This document shows, one piece after another, positions 1 to 5,139 of a stretch of DNA of 30,299 nucleotides. The notes beneath the pieces are model-generated. The model had not been told where the DNA came from. It saw nothing but the letters and a program-made list of their open reading frames with translations, and did not search any database. A program made the translations under genes and the position numbers. Every line of letters begins with the position of its first letter. Position 1 is the first letter of the stretch. The DNA comes from a virus: IMG/VR virus record IMGVR_UViG_3300020034_000055, positions 1-30,299 of that record; one strand, written 5' to 3'.

Positions 1-2
1 AT

Positions 3-245
3 CTAGATGTCAAGTACATGAATACGATCCTGTCATCCCGTGTACCTCGTAACATTGGGTTTGATAACCCTTGGATCGATAGCATGACCCCTGAGAGGTT
101 CAAGGGTAAGGCTAGGGGTACAGCATGGATGTATGTTGCTGATGAACGATCGGTTAGTTATGATCTTCATGGAGATATATGTCCTACTGAGATTGATCTG
201 ACATTGGTTCAATCTGAAGTCGAGAGGTATTATTACATATGGTAA
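3..245 (+). CDS. Hypothetical early protein, probably cut by the window's left edge
   Basis: The frame is open to the window edge. The first ATG is at 18 (75 residues), but no Shine-Dalgarno precedes it, so the gene may begin outside the window. The product is soluble, with an aromatic C-terminus (ERYYYIW) and a Gly/Arg/Lys patch (RFKGKARGTAW). I do not recognise a family. It overlaps the next gene by 7 nt, which fits a tightly packed early operon. Confidence 0.55.
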   Translation, partial: LDVKYMNTILSSRVPRNIGFDNPWIDSMTPERFKGKARGTAWMYVADERSVSYDLHGDICPTEIDLTLVQSEVERYYYIW

Positions 246-454
246 TGATTCTTGGGAATAAGAAGGTCGAAGAGAATGGAGACATTAAGGATGCTAAACC
301 TTGTGGCTCCATGAAGGATCGGAACCCGAAGAGAGATTTTGAATCTCTTATGAAAGAACTTGAGATTGCTAAGCAATTCTCTGTGTCGAAGAAGAGTAAG
401 AAGTGGGAAGACGAATATGGTGGCTGGTCTGATCAGGAATGGGGATATTACTAA
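239..454 (+). CDS. Hypothetical small charged protein
   Basis: A 71-residue product rich in Lys and Glu with a Trp/Tyr-rich tail (GGWSDQEWGYY). No signal peptide, membrane segment or known motif is visible. It overlaps both neighbours, the downstream one through TAATG, which suggests translational coupling. The role is unknown; small charged proteins in phage early regions often bind host factors, but nothing here shows that. Confidence 0.6.
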   Translation: MVMILGNKKVEENGDIKDAKPCGSMKDRNPKRDFESLMKELEIAKQFSVSKKSKKWEDEYGGWSDQEWGYY

Positions 455-627
455 TGGAAGACTTTAATGTCATATATTGTATATATTCTTTCAACATCTC
501 TTCGGGTAAAATGAAAGTCTATTGCACTGTTAAGGACGAAGAAAAAGCCAAAGAAGCTATGATGCATTTAGCAGAAACGTTTGAAGAAGAGCAATTTTTC
601 TGTGAATCAGTGCTATTTTACCCTTGA
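454..627 (+). CDS. Hypothetical small protein
   Basis: I chose the ATG at 454 because it overlaps the previous stop (TAATG) and has GGGGA upstream; an in-frame ATG at 439 would lie inside the previous gene. The 57-residue product starts MEDFNVIYCIYSF and has a strand-then-helix pattern with an EEKAKEAMMHLAETFEEE helix. That layout is common in small phage proteins that report a value plus a helix. The -35 box of the downstream promoter overlaps its stop codon. Confidence 0.65.
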   Translation: MEDFNVIYCIYSFNISSGKMKVYCTVKDEEKAKEAMMHLAETFEEEQFFCESVLFYP

Positions 628-652
628 CAACTCTTTTTTCGTATGTTATAGT
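624..652 (+). promoter_or_regulatory. Strong sigma70-type early promoter (extended -10)
   Basis: TTGACA (624-629), a 17-nt spacer, then TATAGT (647-652) preceded by TG at 644-645 (extended -10). This is close to the host consensus. The 14-mer TATAGTAGTATATA (647-660) recurs exactly at the second promoter (4765-4778). Transcription would start near 659 and read through the small-gene operon beginning at 779. Confidence 0.85.
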
Positions 653-778
653 AGTATATACCTTAAGAGACTAAAAGAGTATCTATAAGATAAAAGCTTA
701 TAGAATTTAAAGGTTATGTACTTATGTTAGTCCTATAGGTTGTACCTTAAGAATGGTACCTTAAGTAAGGAGACTAAA
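653..778 (+). promoter_or_regulatory. Untranslated leader with direct repeats and a small hairpin
   Basis: About 120 nt lie between the promoter and the next start codon. ACCTTAAG occurs three times (660-667, 744-751, 758-765), and GAGACTAAAA twice (667-676, 770-779). A perfect 7-bp inverted repeat CTATAAG/CTTATAG (683-689, 697-703) forms a 7-nt-loop hairpin. The repeats could be operator-like sites or RNA elements affecting stability or translation. No ORF in it has a ribosome-binding site. Confidence 0.5.
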
Positions 779-991
779 ATGGATATTACTGGTAGACTAG
801 AGAATTGGGTACTAGATGCATCCTTCAATATGATGTGGGGTGAAATCTATGATGATGTTCACAATAGGTGGTGGAATGGAGCACATATCCATACGTCCAC
901 CCTTAAGCATCCAGTGAAGACTGAGCATAAAGAGGGAGATATCATCCAGACTCGTAACTCTACATATTTGCTAGGTAAAGCTCTACGATGA
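779..991 (+). CDS. Hypothetical small phage protein
   Basis: The start at 779 follows TAAGGAG at 766-772. An upstream in-frame ATG at 740 lacks such a site and lies in the repeat-containing leader. The 70-residue product begins MDITGRLENW, has a Trp-rich middle (NRWWNGAHIHTSTL) and ends with TRNSTYLLGKALR, which suggests a small beta fold. Similar short proteins are common in podovirus early regions; no function can be assigned. It is the first gene after the strong promoter and overlaps the next by ATGA. Confidence 0.75.
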   Translation: MDITGRLENWVLDASFNMMWGEIYDDVHNRWWNGAHIHTSTLKHPVKTEHKEGDIIQTRNSTYLLGKALR

Positions 992-1191
992 GATCATCAC
1001 AATGTTCAATTTGCAATGCTGTAAGCTCTCCTGAACTAGCTTTGGTTCCTTCGGAGAGCAAGAGGCAGAGATTCCACACAGATCCTCATAATGATATTGG
1101 TATGCTATGCCATGATTGTTTTGCTGGGGTTCTAGATATCAACGAAGAGTGGGCATCTGAAGATGTCTTTAGGGATGAAGATAATGGCTAA
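988..1191 (+). CDS. Small putative zinc-ribbon protein
   Basis: A 67-residue protein with two CxxC knuckles, CSIC (C6, C9) and CHDC (C41, C44), typical of a treble-clef or zinc-ribbon fold. His30 and His34 lie between them. Such small phage proteins may bind nucleic acid or host polymerase, but that is inference. It starts by ATGA overlap with the previous gene and ends in an acidic tail (DVFRDEDNG). Confidence 0.7.
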   Translation: MRSSQCSICNAVSSPELALVPSESKRQRFHTDPHNDIGMLCHDCFAGVLDINEEWASEDVFRDEDNG

Positions 1192-1357
1192 ACTATTTTA
1201 TACACTATTGACGATAGCGACTGGTTGGATTCCTTTAGGGATGACATTTATAAGTCCTGCTACTAATCCACATGCTGTGGTAATTGTCTTTTCTCCTTTC
1301 ATTGTAGCAATAGTCATTGCAGTAATTGCTGGTATCTGGGGTTATCTTGGTGACTGA
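1184..1357 (+). CDS. Small two-helix membrane protein
   Basis: The start at 1184 follows AGGGA; in-frame ATGs at 1163 and 1175 lie deeper in the preceding gene. The 57-residue product has two hydrophobic stretches, about residues 5-25 and 35-55 (VVIVFSPFIVAIVIAVIAG). It is probably an inner-membrane protein. Its early position suggests host-membrane modification rather than lysis, since a separate holin lies in the late region. Confidence 0.65.
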   Translation: MAKLFYTLLTIATGWIPLGMTFISPATNPHAVVIVFSPFIVAIVIAVIAGIWGYLGD

Positions 1358-1463
1358 TCTCCTAGCACTCCGTAAGTTTCAGATCACTGAACGTAAGAGA
1401 CTGATCAAGATGTATAAGAAAGAGATCAGAGAGCTCAAGAAATTGGTGAAGGAATCAAAATGA
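1350..1463 (+). CDS. Very short basic helical protein (GTG start)
   Basis: A 37-codon frame beginning GTG at 1350 (a TTG at 1347 is also in frame) fills the gap between two membrane genes and overlaps both. The product is almost entirely a predicted basic amphipathic helix (RKRLIKMYKKEIRELKKLVK). The ribosome-binding site is weak (GGGG at 1338-1341). Support comes mainly from gap-filling and the 4-nt overlap with the next start. Confidence 0.45.
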   Translation: MTDLLALRKFQITERKRLIKMYKKEIRELKKLVKESK

Positions 1464-1633
1464 AACACTATATCGAATTCTGTTGGGGTGCTCTCTTAGC
1501 TGTATTGGCTATAACCGCAGTGGTAGTTGTCCTGTCATCATGTGCTACTCGATATGAACGTACTGGTGAGTGCTCAGTGAATGAGTTCTACTCAGGACAG
1601 TGTCCGGGTAAAAAAGATCCTTTTCAATTATGA
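1460..1633 (+). CDS. Small early lipoprotein
   Basis: A 57-residue protein with a short N-terminus, a hydrophobic stretch (residues 10-25, ALLAVLAITAVVVVL) and a lipobox LSSC with Cys28 as predicted lipidation site. The mature part is about 30 residues and contains two more cysteines (C38, C48) that could form a disulfide in the periplasm. The +2 residue is Ala, not Asp, which favours outer-membrane sorting. Small phage lipoproteins of this type can block receptors (T5 Llp) or act as o-spanins (Rz1). Its place far from the lysis cassette favours an early surface-modifying role, which is inference. Confidence 0.75.
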   Translation: MKHYIEFCWGALLAVLAITAVVVVLSSCATRYERTGECSVNEFYSGQCPGKKDPFQL

Positions 1634-1692
1634 TGTATGCAGTTTGGATACAGTTAGCTAATCGGAAGAGGCCAAAGAAATGTCGATATTGA
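1630..1692 (+). CDS. Possible 20-codon mini-gene
   Basis: ATG at 1630 overlaps the lipoprotein stop (ATGA) and gives a 20-residue basic peptide ending RKRPKKCRY. It bridges the gap to the gene at 1680. There is no independent evidence of expression; it may only couple translation to the downstream gene. Confidence 0.25.
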   Translation: MMYAVWIQLANRKRPKKCRY

Positions 1693-1865
1693 AAACGACT
1701 AGGTATGAATTAGAATTTCATGCAGGTAATAAATGGTTCGCTTCCGGAGAAGAAGTACCACCCTATGTTGATAAGGCCAAAGCACTCCTCTTTGAATTAA
1801 GGAAGAATGTGTTCCCAGAGTATCGTCTTGTTCGTGTAACAGAATCACGAGAGGTAATAGGATGA
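1680..1865 (+). CDS. Hypothetical small protein
   Basis: A 61-residue product following AAGAGG. The pattern is strand (TRYELEFHAGNKWFASGE), helix (YVDKAKALLFELRKN), strand (YRLVRVTESREVIG). This repeats the small alpha/beta layout of several other genes in the early region (3612, 4948), perhaps reflecting duplication of a single fold. Function unknown. It overlaps the next gene by ATGA. Confidence 0.65.
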   Translation: MSILKTTRYELEFHAGNKWFASGEEVPPYVDKAKALLFELRKNVFPEYRLVRVTESREVIG

Positions 1866-2014
1866 CTATTTTTCTTCTTATGGAGTCTCATTGTTACGAT
1901 TCTCCACAGGTTGTTGGTGGATATCGTCGTGAAGAAGATGCTAAAGCTGCTGCAAAACACAGAACATCTGAGCACTATATGTACTGGGTAGAAGAGGTAG
2001 AAGTAGATGACTGA
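1862..2014 (+). CDS. Hypothetical 50-residue protein
   Basis: The gene starts by ATGA overlap and ends 8 nt inside the next gene. The product has a strand (MTIFLLMES), an Arg/Glu/Ala helix (YRREEDAKAAAKH) and an acidic strand (YMYWVEEVEVDD). The form matches small phage proteins with a strand-helix-strand fold. No known motif is seen. Confidence 0.6.
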   Translation: MTIFLLMESHCYDSPQVVGGYRREEDAKAAAKHRTSEHYMYWVEEVEVDD

Positions 2015-2324
2015 AGAACTCCTCGCAATGATCAAAGACGTGAAGCCAGCCAGCGATGAAGAGATAGAGCGTTGGTTAGATGAGTTGCCGGAAGTCAGCG
2101 GCCTTTGCTATCCCGAACGGATACGATCTCTCATCGCCCGCATCATGGCTGAGAGGAAGGTGGTTATCACTGAGTGCAAGGCCGCTGTTGAATTGTACGC
2201 GAGTAGCTACAGCATCATGGCGAAAATAGGAGATGGCATGGTTAGTGCGTCAGATGTTGCCTACGATATGCGGGCAAACATCATCCGCAAGAACCTCTCA
2301 GCATTGGAGGAACGGGGATCATGA
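2007..2324 (+). CDS. Hypothetical protein of atypical base composition
   Basis: A 105-residue protein, mostly alpha-helical and acidic at its N-terminus. I do not recognise it. Its codons (GCC, CGC, GCG, CAG-type) and visibly higher G+C differ from neighbours on both sides; the next two genes share this bias. The three may have arrived together. It overlaps its neighbours, so the insertion, if any, has been adapted to the operon. Confidence 0.65.
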   Translation: MTEELLAMIKDVKPASDEEIERWLDELPEVSGLCYPERIRSLIARIMAERKVVITECKAAVELYASSYSIMAKIGDGMVSASDVAYDMRANIIRKNLSALEERGS

Positions 2325-2482
2325 GCGAAGAAGAGAAAGTTGCTTGCTGGGAACTAGGCAAGCTCGTCTTTGATAAAACTGGCAAGAAATTCTCGCTGCC
2401 AGTTGTCAAGTTTCAAGTCTACCTACAAGCGGGCGTTGATATGGAATATTTTTCAATCGCAGAGTTGGAACCCAAGCCATGA
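2321..2482 (+). CDS. Hypothetical small protein in the G+C-richer patch
   Basis: A 53-residue product begun by ATGA overlap after GGAGG (2307-2311). It starts MSEEEKVACWELGKLVFDK and ends ELEPKP. No membrane segment or motif is seen. It is the middle of three genes with base composition unlike the surrounding AT-rich early genes. Confidence 0.6.
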   Translation: MSEEEKVACWELGKLVFDKTGKKFSLPVVKFQVYLQAGVDMEYFSIAELEPKP

Positions 2483-2769
2483 CTAGCACCATTGCGTTGA
2501 TCGATCGGTTGAACAAGGCAGACGAGACGTGGCAAACCTATTGCGATGGCTGCGTTGAAACCTTGAAGAGCCAAGGCAATCACACGCCAAAGATTGAGGC
2601 GATACTGCGTCATTCCATCAACCGTGAAGCCGCCACCGAACTCACTACCCTTCTAGAGCGAGAAACCCTTCTCATTGATCTCTTAAAGGACGCTGAAATA
2701 AGTCGAGACGAGGCACTGAGGGAAGTCGAAACACTAAAGGTAATAGTTCTAGAAGAAGGAACTTGGTAA
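2479..2769 (+). CDS. Hypothetical coiled-coil protein
   Basis: A 96-residue helical protein. Residues 50-92 (NREAATELTTLLERETLLID and on) show heptad-like Leu/Ile spacing consistent with a coiled coil, so it may form dimers. Two cysteines (YCDGC, CxxC) lie near residues 21-24. It starts by ATGA overlap and stops by TAATG with the next gene. Function unknown. Confidence 0.65.
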   Translation: MTSTIALIDRLNKADETWQTYCDGCVETLKSQGNHTPKIEAILRHSINREAATELTTLLERETLLIDLLKDAEISRDEALREVETLKVIVLEEGTW

Positions 2770-2924
2770 TGACTCACTCAGTCTTCACTGAAGTCATTCT
2801 ACCCAATCTAATTATCGTTGGAAGCCTTAATTTTATGATGTTTGGCACAATGATCTTCGCTGATCGAGGTAAAGGTTTTCACTTTCTCAATATGGCTAAA
2901 GGAGGCCCTGATGATGACGACTGA
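2769..2924 (+). CDS. Small single-pass membrane protein
   Basis: A 51-residue product with one hydrophobic segment (about residues 8-31, VILPNLIIVGSLNFMMFGTMIFA) and an acidic tail (GGPDDDD). Its last 14 nt overlap the next gene, whose AAAGGAGG ribosome-binding site (2898-2905) lies inside it. It is probably an inner-membrane peptide of unknown role. Confidence 0.6.
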   Translation: MTHSVFTEVILPNLIIVGSLNFMMFGTMIFADRGKGFHFLNMAKGGPDDDD

Positions 2925-3186
2925 ACTCAAAGAGGACGAACAATTCGTCTATCGATATAATCCTGTTATTGTCGATGTCAATATGATGTATGAAGATCCT
3001 GAGGGTGAGTACATCAAGTACGAATACCATAAGGATGTAGTAGTCGCTGGCATGTGGGAGAGTATCGACAAGCTCAAGGAAGTAAATAACTTTCAGGCTC
3101 AGATCATTGGTGATCAAGAAGCACGGATCAAAGAGCTTGAAAAAGAGGTCAAGGCTTGGGCCAAAGAGTGGCAGGGTTTGTTATGA
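2911..3186 (+). CDS. Hypothetical protein with C-terminal coiled coil
   Basis: The start is ATG at 2911 or 2914; both follow AAAGGAGG at 2898-2905. The product (91 or 90 residues) has an acidic, Tyr-rich N-terminal half and a charged coiled-coil C-terminal half (residues 50-88, DKLKEVNNFQAQIIGDQEAR). No recognised domain. It overlaps the next gene by ATGA. Confidence 0.7.
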   Translation: MMTTELKEDEQFVYRYNPVIVDVNMMYEDPEGEYIKYEYHKDVVVAGMWESIDKLKEVNNFQAQIIGDQEARIKELEKEVKAWAKEWQGLL

Positions 3187-3320
3187 AGTATGGTATCCTA
3201 GTTCGTGGAGGATCAGCTTGGATTGGTGTACACTATTCGCCTTACAACAAACGAGCATGTATCAATCTGATACCATTCGTAACATTCTGGATCGTATGGC
3301 CCGGAGGTAATGTACCTTGA
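3183..3320 (+). CDS. Small hydrophobic phage protein
   Basis: A 45-residue protein with sequence KYGILVRGGSAWIGVHYSPY followed by a hydrophobic stretch (residues 28-40, NLIPFVTFWIVWP) and GGNVP. Short proteins of this SAWIGxHYSPYNxR-type layout recur in podoviruses in my recollection. Function unknown. It starts by ATGA overlap, and its stop shares TTGA with the next gene's TTG start. Confidence 0.7.
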   Translation: MKYGILVRGGSAWIGVHYSPYNKRACINLIPFVTFWIVWPGGNVP

Positions 3321-3622
3321 ACAAACTTAAGCTTCTTGAATTGATTCATTGGGTGAGTCAAATATGTCCTCATTATGAGAAGCCTGAACATACTCCTGTC
3401 ATCATGGTTACACAGAATATACAGACTCGTGGACAATTCTCCCAAGGAGAGTATTTTGATATTATCCACATAAAAGATCCTGATGATCTGGGTGTTCTTG
3501 TGCACGAACTAGTCCATTTCTTTCAAGCTAATAATGGAATCAAGATGGAAAACAAAGAAGATCTTGCTGAACTAGAGGCTAGATCTATAGAGAAAAGATG
3601 GAGACGATTAAATGAGATATGA
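3317..3622 (+). CDS. Putative small zinc metallopeptidase (HExxH)
   Basis: A 101-residue protein with the gluzincin-type motif HELVH (H63, E64, H67) inside a helix (DDLGVLVHELVHFFQANNG). A helix with Glu85/Glu87 (EDLAELEARSIEKRW) about 20 residues later supplies a candidate third zinc ligand. It is far shorter than classic peptidases, so only a minimal catalytic core could be present. The start is TTG at 3317 with GGAGG at 3303-3307. It may cut a host or phage protein early in infection; substrate unknown. Confidence 0.7.
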   Translation: MNKLKLLELIHWVSQICPHYEKPEHTPVIMVTQNIQTRGQFSQGEYFDIIHIKDPDDLGVLVHELVHFFQANNGIKMENKEDLAELEARSIEKRWRRLNEI

Positions 3623-3806
3623 AATTCATAAATTCTTTCCGAACAAAGATCACCAAGAGAAGAGTGCTTGGGCTACCCAAGAGTTCTTTCAGAATACTCA
3701 TTCTGGGTATGTAAGTGCTAAAGAGCGGATTGCTGAACTTAGAACTTTAGATAAAGCCCATAAGTTTCGTTTGGTCTTCGTAGACTTCACGGTACTAGAT
3801 GTCTGA
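3612..3806 (+). CDS. Hypothetical small protein
   Basis: A 64-residue product with strand (MRYEIHKFFPN), helix (VSAKERIAELRTLDKAH) and strand (KFRLVFVDFTVLDV). It resembles the layout of the products at 1680 and 4948. It overlaps the metallopeptidase and phosphoesterase genes by 8-11 nt. Function not recognised. Confidence 0.65.
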   Translation: MRYEIHKFFPNKDHQEKSAWATQEFFQNTHSGYVSAKERIAELRTLDKAHKFRLVFVDFTVLDV

Positions 3807-4362
3807 GATCTGGGTAACATCTGATTCTCACTTCAATCATGAGAATATCATCAAGTATTGTGGTAGGCCATTTGACAATGCCCTTCAGATGAATGAATGT
3901 ATGGTGGAGAAGTGGAATGCTACAGTTAAGCCACAGGATAAAGTATATCATCTCGGTGATGTTTATATGGGTGGGGGCTTCGATCGTGATTATACCTCTT
4001 CTCTTCTTCGTTCGCTCACTGGTAAAAAACGGCTTATACTAGGGAATCATGACAATGGTAAAGACCAACTCCTACAGAACAATTTTCAAAAGATTTCAAT
4101 TTGGAGAATGTTTCCTGAATTTGGACTACTCCTCACGCATGTCCCAGTGCACGAAAACTCGTTGCTTCGGGGTCCAAGTGGGAATGAACAAAATCCTCCG
4201 AAACTTCGCAATATCCATGGACACATCCACGAAAAAGTTGTAGAACATATTGAGTCCCGAGATGGATTTACACACAAGTACGTCAATAAAGATTATCGTT
4301 GCGTATGTGTTGAACACTTGGATTATGGTCTGATCAATATCGAGGAGTTACGTAAGTGGTAG
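3799..4362 (+). CDS. Calcineurin-like metallophosphoesterase
   Basis: A 187-residue protein with the full set of metal-binding motifs: DSH (D9, H11), GDV (G53, D54), GNHD (N83, H84, D85), LTHVP (H114) and HGHIH (H142, H144). These coordinate two metal ions and hydrolyse phosphodiesters or phosphomonoesters. The fold and length match small cytosolic phosphoesterases often carried by phages (SDSHFNHENII start). The substrate is unknown; cyclic oligonucleotide signals or RNA ends are possible. It is followed by a GTG-started gene with 7-nt overlap. Confidence 0.9.
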   Translation: MSEIWVTSDSHFNHENIIKYCGRPFDNALQMNECMVEKWNATVKPQDKVYHLGDVYMGGGFDRDYTSSLLRSLTGKKRLILGNHDNGKDQLLQNNFQKISIWRMFPEFGLLLTHVPVHENSLLRGPSGNEQNPPKLRNIHGHIHEKVVEHIESRDGFTHKYVNKDYRCVCVEHLDYGLINIEELRKW

Positions 4363-4508
4363 TTCATAAAGAGAAACGAGGAGATGAGATCTTTATCTAT
4401 ATGAATGGCTCTCTCCTTTATAAGATTTGGGATAGAGTAATTCGCTCTTCAATTCTCTTTGAACTCTATGGTCCTCATACCACAAACAAGGATAGAGATA
4501 ATGATTGA
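4356..4508 (+). CDS. Hypothetical small protein (GTG start)
   Basis: A 50-residue frame with GTG start at 4356 and GAGGAG at 4342-4347 (8-nt spacing), overlapping the phosphoesterase stop. The product begins VVHKEKRGDEIFIYMNGSLL and is probably a small beta-rich protein. Its stop lies inside the next gene's start region. The strong ribosome-binding site supports it despite the short length. Confidence 0.6.
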   Translation: MVVHKEKRGDEIFIYMNGSLLYKIWDRVIRSSILFELYGPHTTNKDRDND

Positions 4509-4689
4509 ATATATTATTGAATCAGCTTATAATTATCTAGAACCTAATGGCTTAGACTGGGAAGAAGATTATGGGTATGATAAACTTTCTGAAGCTCTTA
4601 AAAAGTACCATGAACTTGTGTGTGTAACTGGTAAAGGGTTGAAATGGCGTATCAGGAAGGTGACTAGTGAAACGATTTGCGAATCATAA
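4501..4689 (+). CDS. Hypothetical small acidic protein
   Basis: I chose ATG 4501 (AAGGA at 4488-4492) over an in-frame ATG at 4459. The 62-residue product has a helix (MIEYIIESAYNYLEP), an acidic loop (DWEEDYGYDK), another helix and a basic tail (GLKWRIRKVTSE). It is the last gene before a hairpin and the second early promoter, so it likely ends the first early operon. Confidence 0.65.
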   Translation: MIEYIIESAYNYLEPNGLDWEEDYGYDKLSEALKKYHELVCVTGKGLKWRIRKVTSETICES

Positions 4690-4702
4690 TATTATTTATT
4701 CT

Positions 4703-4742
4703 AGCTATGTGGATTCTTGAGATTTTTATTGAATACATAGCT
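4703..4742 (+). promoter_or_regulatory. Hairpin abutting the second early promoter
   Basis: AGCTATGT (4703-4710) pairs perfectly with ACATAGCT (4735-4742); inside, ATTC/GAAT adds four pairs. The right arm overlaps the first T of the -35 box. It may be a weak terminator for the upstream operon (TTTTCTC follows) or an operator palindrome controlling the promoter. Confidence 0.45.
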
Positions 4743-4770
4743 TGACTTTTCTCAAATTACATGGTATAGT
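4742..4770 (+). promoter_or_regulatory. Second sigma70-type early promoter
   Basis: TTGACT (4742-4747), 17-nt spacer, TATAGT (4765-4770) with TG at 4762-4763. The 14-bp block from the -10 box is identical to that at 647-660. It would drive the two small genes and then the DNA polymerase operon. Confidence 0.85.
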
Positions 4771-4779
4771 AGTATATAG

Positions 4780-4947
4780 ATGATAAAGAAATTAGAGAAA
4801 TATAAACCTAAAAAGAGTCACCCTTGGCGTAAGGGATTTATGAAGAAAAGGCAAGCTTCTGTATTATGGAAAGATGGTTTTGTATCTGTCCCCATAGATA
4901 AGCAGACTAACCTTCCCGGACCCTTGGATACAGATAAGGAGACTTAG
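4780..4947 (+). CDS. Small basic protein directly after the promoter
   Basis: A 55-residue Lys-rich protein if ATG 4780 is used (MIKKLEKYKPKKSHPWRKGF). That ATG lies only about 10 nt after the -10 box, so its mRNA would be leaderless or nearly so. An in-frame ATG at 4840, after AAGGGA, would give 35 residues (MKKRQASVLWKDGFVSVPID). Which is used cannot be decided here. The basic N-terminus suggests nucleic-acid contact, unproven. GTG of the next gene follows the stop with no gap. Confidence 0.55.
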   Translation: MIKKLEKYKPKKSHPWRKGFMKKRQASVLWKDGFVSVPIDKQTNLPGPLDTDKET

Positions 4948-5139
4948 GTGTTTGTTATTCAAAGATATAACGGAAATAATTGGGATGATGGATACTCAGA
5001 TAAGTATGGATCATACTCAGAGTATTCTAAAGCCTTTGGACATTATTTAGATTGGCAATATGAACAACCAACCTCTGCATGGCGTCTTATAGTACGTCAA
5101 ACAATAGAGACAATGATTGACCAGTCCGAACCCGAATGA
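4948..5139 (+). CDS. Hypothetical small protein (GTG start)
   Basis: A 63-residue product with GTG start and ATAAGGAG (4934-4941). Strand (FVIQRYNGNNWDDGY), helix (SYSEYSKAFGHYLDWQ) and strand (AWRLIVRQTIETMID) form the same small fold pattern as products at 1680 and 3612. It is co-transcribed with and overlaps the DNA polymerase gene by ATGA. Confidence 0.7.
   Translation: MFVIQRYNGNNWDDGYSDKYGSYSEYSKAFGHYLDWQYEQPTSAWRLIVRQTIETMIDQSEPE

Noticed and set aside
3107-3310. A 67-codon + frame
   Set aside because: The region is better explained by the 91-residue gene followed by the 45-residue gene with ATGA overlap.
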